A stretch of DNA of 64,000 bases from Diploptera punctata (lineage: Eukaryota > Arthropoda > Insecta > Blattodea > Blaberidae). Under the pieces are notes generated by a model. That model saw only the letters and a list, made by a program, of their open reading frames with translations. It did no database searches and was not told where the DNA came from. Every line of letters begins with the position of its first letter. Position 1 is the stretch's first letter. The position numbers and the translations under genes were made by a program. Below, piece by piece: positions 13,301 to 21,100 of this stretch. The stretch spans positions 558,001-622,000 of the forward strand of contig JASPKZ010007249.1 of the NCBI GenBank assembly GCA_030220185.1, given 5' to 3'.

Positions 13301-15139
13301 CATGCTAAATCATACACTTTATCATCTTTTCCTTCAACTTCTTCTTCAGAAGATAGACTCTTTAGATACAAATTACTGGTATCTCCCAATTGTCTCTACT
13401 TATTTATCCATATTCTCTTCTTCAAACAATGAATTCTAATCCAAAATTAGATCTACTGCATTATTTTAATATACTGTAACTTAAAAATCCATTAGTTAAA
13501 AAAATGTAAAGTGATTTTTTATAGGTAATCAAAATAATTTTTATTTAGTGTGAGAGTTTAATACAAATATCCACCACTGTGCCTCAAGGTAGCATGCTGC
13601 CTTGTCATGAAGTGGGCCCGGGTTCGATCCCTGGTTGGAACAAATTTCCTGGGAATAGTTTTTTTTGTGTTTTTTCCTCACTTATAAAACAAGTGTCAGG
13701 AAACTTCAAGGCCCAAATGGTCCCCAAACATCATATAGCCATGATAATCATCATCATTCATATTCACCTTAGATTAAGCTTCAGGATTAAGGATTCTCCT
13801 GGCACACCACTATCATCATATCACCCATCATATCATCAGGGCAGCCATAACCCCACCTTCCGGGCACCCCAACCTCAGAAGTGGGTTACAATAATGCCAA
13901 TGCCAGGAGAGAAGAACAGAAATGTCAAAATGACAACCTGGGGCATTGAATAAAAAAAAAGTTTAATACAAGTAAAATAATAATAATTTCCATGTATTAA
14001 TTTAAATGTTAACATTAGCAATGATATTGTGAAAAGAAAAATTAATGTCTGAACCAGGAATCGAACCATGGACCTCTAGTTCTCCAGACTAGTGTGCAGC
14101 CCACTACACCATTCGAGACTTGGCACAAACATTAACAATTCTTTCCACATATACAAATCTATAATTCTCATTTTATCTGCTATCAGGTAGGTGCCACTAC
14201 CATTGCCAGCAGCCGGCTTCGTTTAGAAGTATCTATATTTAAGAATTTTACACCACTACTTTTATAAGCAGTAAACAATGTTATTTAACATTTTCCAATA
14301 CTGTTATTTTAACTCAGTTCCAATAATGGATCATATTATAATTATATTGTGAAAAGAAAAATTAATGTCTGAACCAGGAATCAAACCGTGGACCTCTAGT
14401 TACAATTATTATTTTGAAAAGAAACATTAATGCCTGAATTGGGATTTGAACCCAAAAACTCTAGCTCTGTATGCTAGTGTGTTAACCATTACACTATTTC
14501 AGCTTCTGATACAAACATTAATTCTTCTTCCTCATATACAATTCTCTTTATCGTCAGAAGCAGATAGCCATCACTAACAGTGCTATCTGCCAGCTTCTAG
14601 TTCAATAAGATATTTTTACTGAGAATTTACGTAACTACTGTAGCAGTTAAGCATTATTTTAATGTATTAATTAAAATTTTAACATTCACAATGATGGAGA
14701 ATTATTATTTTGAAAAGAAAATGTAATATTAATTTACCTGCAGATGGAGTAGGGTTTTGACCTCCTGCAAAAGCTTGACTAGATTCCTCAGTAAGCACAT
14801 CATTGATTTGAGTAGCCCATTTGATAACAACACCTTCAATAGCACTTTTCAAATATAAATCAACCACTTCACCATCACTAAAATGCAATATGGCAGAATT
14901 ACTAATAATATTATTATTATTATTATTATTAATTATTACTATTATTACTACTATAATTATTATTATTACTATTAATTATTATTATTATTATTGCTATTTA
15001 TTATTATTACTATTTATTATCATCACTATTTATTATCATCATCATCATCGTCATCATCGTCATCATCATTATTATTATCATTATTATTATGATTATTATT
15101 ATTATATAATATTATATAATAATAATAATAATAATAATA

Positions 15140-15176
<37 letters not shown>

Positions 15177-18100
15177 CTTTACGAGGTGTGATCAATAAGT
15201 TTCCGGAATGGCTTCAAAACAATTATGCCATTGAGGAGTTTTTAATTTTCACCCAGGCTGTACACTCAGAATTTCCTTGTGATGAATTTGAGGGGTCGCG
15301 CGACCTTCTCTGACCTTGCAGTATGCTGGTAGAAGCTCTGAAGTGAAGACATGTTTTGTGCGTGCGGCAATTTCTCTGTGTAGCAACAATGCGAGATTAC
15401 GAGGAACAAAGAACATGCATCAAATTTTGCTTTAAAGTTGGTAAAACTGCAACAGAAACATATCAAATGTTAAGGACAGCTTATGGGGAGGAAGCAAATC
15501 TCAAGCATTTGAGTGGTTTTCGAAATTTAAAAGGGGTGTGACATCGGTTAAGGATGAAAATCGTCTGGGACGACCAACTTCCAGCAAAACCAATAAAAAT
15601 ATCGATCGAGTGAGGGAAATGGTATTAAATGATAGGCGCATTGCAATACGAGAACTGTCTGATGCACTAGCACTCTCGTTTGGAAGTGTTCAAAGCATTT
15701 TGAAAGACGATTTGAACATGCGAAGAATTGCTGCGAAGTTCGTGCCCTGCCTCCTTTCAAATGACCAAAAGGAAAGTCGTGTGATTGCGCTGCGCACAGA
15801 TCTTAAAGAACAGCTTAAAAATGACCCATGGTTCATGGAAAAGATTATTACTGGTGATGAAACATGGATTTATGGCTACGATCCAGAAACTAAACAACAG
15901 TCTTCGCAATGGAAGAGTCCTGCATCTCCATGCCCCAAGAAAGCCAGACAAGTTCGATCGAATGTGAAGTCAATGATGATTGTTTTTTTTTGACATTAAT
16001 GGAATTATGCATAAGGAATTTGTACCACGGGGTCAAACAGTGAATCAAGTGTACTACAAACAAGTGTTGCAAAGATTGAAGGAGAATGTGCGACGCAAAC
16101 GGCCAGAGAAATGGAGGACTGGTGACTGGTTCCTGCATCACGACAATGCGCCCGCGCACAAAGCAATTTCTGTCCGCCAGTTTTTGGACAAAAATAGGAT
16201 GAGTACTGTTCCCCATCCAGCCTATTCTGCAGATCTGGCTTCAGCAGACTTTTTCCTGTTCCCACGGCTAAAAATTCGGCTCCGAGTAAATCGTTTTGAG
16301 GACATTGATGTCATACAGTGCGAATCGCAGAAGGCATTGGACACATTTAAAGAAGACGACTTCCAGAAGTGCTTCCAGCATTGGCAGAAGCGCTGGGACA
16401 AGTGTATCAACTCCCAAGGTGACTACTTCGAGGGTACAGTGCTGAATAGAAACTTTGAAGTGTTGTGTTGTGTTTATGGTCTCATTCCGGAAACTTATTG
16501 ATCACACCTCATATTTTAGCTGGCAAAGATAAGGTCTTCTCTTCCACTCAACTAGCGAATAGTAGAATTATAAAAAAATTACATACATATTACAATTTTA
16601 AGATATTATTAAAATACAGACTAAACAAAATACAATGATGATGTGATCTAATACTAGCTAATACTAACAAAAACATAGAATATAATAAAATTAAAATTAT
16701 ATAAAATAAAGTAAGTAGCTTCCTAGATGATTATTAATGCAATGCTCTATATAGTTGTTATGCAGTTCATGTTTTCATTATGTCGAACTTAAGATATCAG
16801 TTAATTTGGATTTAAATAATGATAGTGATTGACAGTCCCTGACATGACTGGGAAGTAGGTTCCATGCTCTAGTCATAGATATTGTGTAAGATTCAGAGTA
16901 CAGACATGTCCTGTGCTGAGGTATCAAAAGTAAAGAAGAATCTTGTGATCTTGTTCCTAAATTGTGATGAGCCGATAAATTTTGAAAAAAAAAATATATA
17001 TGTACACATTTTTACCCTTTTATAGTTTAACATAGCAGATATTTTAATATTTTCTTACAATAAAAATATTTTGTGGTGCTAATTACAAGGACAATATATG
17101 ATAAATTATGTCTCTCCAGGAAAATATTTCATATGATTAATACTACATCACCATGAATATTTTAGGTTTAATATTAGTTAAACTTGTTCCTGTATCTCAA
17201 GATACCCCCAAGTTTAGGGTACATAGAGGATATATACTGTAAATTAATGAGTCATTTTTTTACATCTTACCTCATATTTTATGTTTCTTTAAACACGGGA
17301 ACTAGTTTTCAAGAGAAGGATCTCTCTCATTTTTAACTAACATTATGACTACCAGATTTTTGTTGAAATTTGAGATGAGGTCACATTCATCAAATCAACA
17401 CCAAATGATAGCATTATTGATGGAGATTCCAATGATTCCAACGAAAATCTGGTTAGTCATAATGTCGGTTGAAAATGAGAGAGATCCTTCTCTTGAAATC
17501 TAGTTCCCGTGTTTAAAGAAACATAAAATATGAGGTAAGATGTAAAAAAATGACTAATTAATTTACGAATTAAGAACCTCATAATATTTCCCATATTTAA
17601 CTATGGATATATACTGTAACTATGTACACCCAGGCTATCTCTGCTAGTCTGTGCCAGTTTTAAATCTAGTTCAGATAACGGTCTACCAAGCTCCTTATTT
17701 TACACTTATCTTCTACATTTAAATTTGAGAAGTTGCTCTCTTAAAGGAAACAAACACTATTCATTGTTTAGTTATAATTATTATGATGTTATATATAAAA
17801 TCACAAGAAAACTAAATATTTTACATCTTGACATGAGTCCACCGCTGTGGTCTCGGGGGTAGTAGCATGCTGCCTTGCCACGCAGCGGACCCGGGTTCGA
17901 TCCCCGGTTGGGACAGTTTTTCTGGGTGAGGTTTGTATCGGGGTTTTTCCTCACCTGTCAGACAAATGTCAGGAAAACTTTAAGGCCCAAACGGTCCCCA
18001 AAATCATATGGCCATCGCAATCATCATCATTCATATTCATCTTAGGATTAGGGACTCTCCTGGTGCACCATTATCATCATCATCACCCATCATATCATCG

Positions 18101-21100
18101 GGGCAACGTAACCGCGCCTTCCAGGCACCCCAACCTCAGAAGTGGGTAACAAGTATGCCATGCCAGGAGAGAAACCAGGAATGTCGAAAAGACAAACCTT
18201 GGGCATTTGGGAAAAAAAAAAAAATCTTGACATGATGTATTTCAGTCCTTTTTGTAACCTAGTTTATTATTTATTACACAGTTTTATATACTATAAACAC
18301 TACTGAATATATCATATTGTATTAAAACTGAAAGACAACATTTATTCTGTTAATATTAAGTGGAGAACATATTTTTAATAACTCACTTCATACAATTTCA
18401 AATTTCATTGAGACCATTGGTTTCAGTCATGACGGAAGATGAATGAAAAATTCATTTGAAATCAATGGTCTCAAAGAAATTAGAAATTGTATGAGATGAT
18501 TTATTAAAAATATGTTTCTCCCCTCAATTTTAATGATATAATCTTATAATGTTTACATCTCAACTAATTAATTTAAATTTAAAAAAATAATAATAATTAT
18601 TTATTCTGTTGTTACACATGCTCTTAATATAACAATAATTCAAAACTTTTAGATTAACTCATTCGGTTCAGCTAGAATTTGTTTGCAAAATTCAAAATGC
18701 TGGATCCTGGACATTCAGATTGACTTATCTGATTCCACCAGGTTTGGTTTCCTGAGCTGCATGATCCACCAGCTGAAGGCAAGAATATATCCCTTTATAT
18801 TTGAAGAGAAAAATTCTCGCCTAGACCGGGACTCGAACCTGGGACCCTTGGCTTTCCGGGCCAAGTGCTCTACCAACTGAGCTACCGAGGTGAGTTACGA
18901 TCTAGACGCAAATTTTTCTCTTATGTACGTTGTAATTCCCTCGCGCCAAATGCTTGAAACCATAGCTTCTATCTTTGCAAATGGCAGCTTCTTAGTTAAG
19001 AAGACATTTTTTTATTGGGAATTTAACACTACTTTTTAAAGCCAGTAGGGCTTCTATTGACGATTTTATTATTAATTTAACACTTCTCATTGAAGGATAA
19101 ATTATATTTGAAGAGAAAAATTCTTGCCTAGACCGGGGACTCGAACCCGGGACCCTTGGCTTTCCGGGCCAAGTGCTCTACCAACTGAGCTACCGAGGTG
19201 AGTTATGATCTAGACGCAAATTTTTTCTCTTATGTACGTTGTAATTCCCTCGTGCCAAATGCTTGAAACCATAGCTTCTATCTTTGCAAATGGCGGCTTC
19301 TTAGTTAAGAAGACATTTTTTATTGGGAATTTAACACTACTTTTTAAAGCCAGTAGGGCTTCTATTGACGATTTTATTATTAATTTAACACTTCTCATTG
19401 AAGGATAAATTATATTTGAAGAGAAAAATTCTCGCCTAGACCGGGACTCGAACCCGGGACCTTGGCTTTCCGGGCCAAGTGCTCTACCAACTGAGCTACC
19501 GAGGTGAGTTATGATCTAGACGCAAATTTTTCTCTTATGTACGTTGTAATTCCCTCGTGCCAAATGCTTGAAACCATAGCTTCTATCTTTGCAAAGATCT
19601 ATAGTAAGTGACTCTTTGAGATAATAACAGATTTTAATCAAAAATATTAAATAAGATAGGCTAGTTTTTCATCCATTATGAAACTAATAATATATATTTA
19701 AGATTAGAAAAATGCTATGTTGTTACCTTTCAATAAGTTTACGTTCTGCATCATGAACTCTCTCTACACCAACTGGCATTGGTAGTACCGTCTGTCCACT
19801 CACTTGACCCTTTACTTGATACACAGTACTTTTTAAGCTGTGTACATGCTTCAGTATATCTTGTGCAACTATAGGTGGCCACATTTTGTGATTTGCTGGA
19901 TTTGATAGCAATGGCACAAAAACCTGAAATATATTGAATTGACTAACAAGGGAACATTACACAAATCTTAATAATTGTAATTTTGATGCATAAAGATCAC
20001 ATTAAACTAATTGTAAATACAAATATCACTATCCAATACAATGAAAGAGCATTAACACATTCCAATAATTTAAACTATTAAATTAAAAATTTTTAATTTG
20101 TATGAAGATATTACAAAAGCATGAACACCTGTTCCCTACCTATACCTAATACCCCAATACAGGCTTTCCACTTTACAGCAGTTTGCCCTTGATTCCTGCT
20201 TTCCAGAGATTCCTATCTTCCTATTGTCCCTCTTCCATACACCTCTTCATCATGGCATCATATATTCCCTCATACCATGTTCTTCTACTTCTCCCCCTCT
20301 TATCCCGTCTACATAAAAAAGTTGTACTTCAATGGATTCCGGCCCATTGTGGAGTGACAGGCAATGAAATAGCCGATTTTCTGGCCAAGAAGGGTAGCAA
20401 AATTGTTTCAAACCCAACTTCTACTCCAGTTTCCTTTTACTCTATCAAAAGAATTATCTCAAATAAATATACCAATAAACTTACAGAAGAATACACCACC
20501 AAAACATCTGGAAAGGAATGGGAAAATCTACAAGCTTATGACATTACTACATTACAAAGAAAATCTGCAGTAGCAACATTCAGACTGCTAACGGGACATG
20601 ACTGCCTAAATAAACACCTACACAGACTTGGCATAACAGATTCACCTAAATGCCCTTTTTGCAATTTAAATGAAGATATGAAAAGTAACCATCTCCTCCG
20701 TTGTCCAGCCTTTGTAGAAGAGACCAGCCTTCCTGCTAAATATTGGAGTGCAAGAGAGCGAATGATTTTATTATCAAGTGCTCGACATTAGATACCAACC
20801 AACCAACTTCTCCCCCTCTTCCTTCTGCCTGGTACCATCCAATCTAACACGTGTTTAGGCCACTGGTCTTCCGATATCCATTGTACATGTCCATACCACT
20901 GTAAAAGCTCTCTTTGTTATCATTTCGATAACAGTTTCTTGTGCATCCATTTCTTGTCAGATATATGTATTTTGAATATGTTGTAGCCTGGATATTTTCA
21001 TACTTCTCCATAATCCATCCATTTCTGTTGCCAAGATTCTTTTCTGCATCCTTTCATTTATTGTCCAGCTTTCTGATCCATATGTAAGTATGTACTTGTT

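Noticed and set aside
14821..15144. 107-codon frame rich in I, Y, H and N
   Set aside because: Translation of the (ATT)n/(ATC)n microsatellite.
18820..18890. Functional tRNA genes in the 307-bp repeats
   Set aside because: Box A and B are good but the acceptor stem does not pair and position 33 is C. tRNA-derived repeat preferred.
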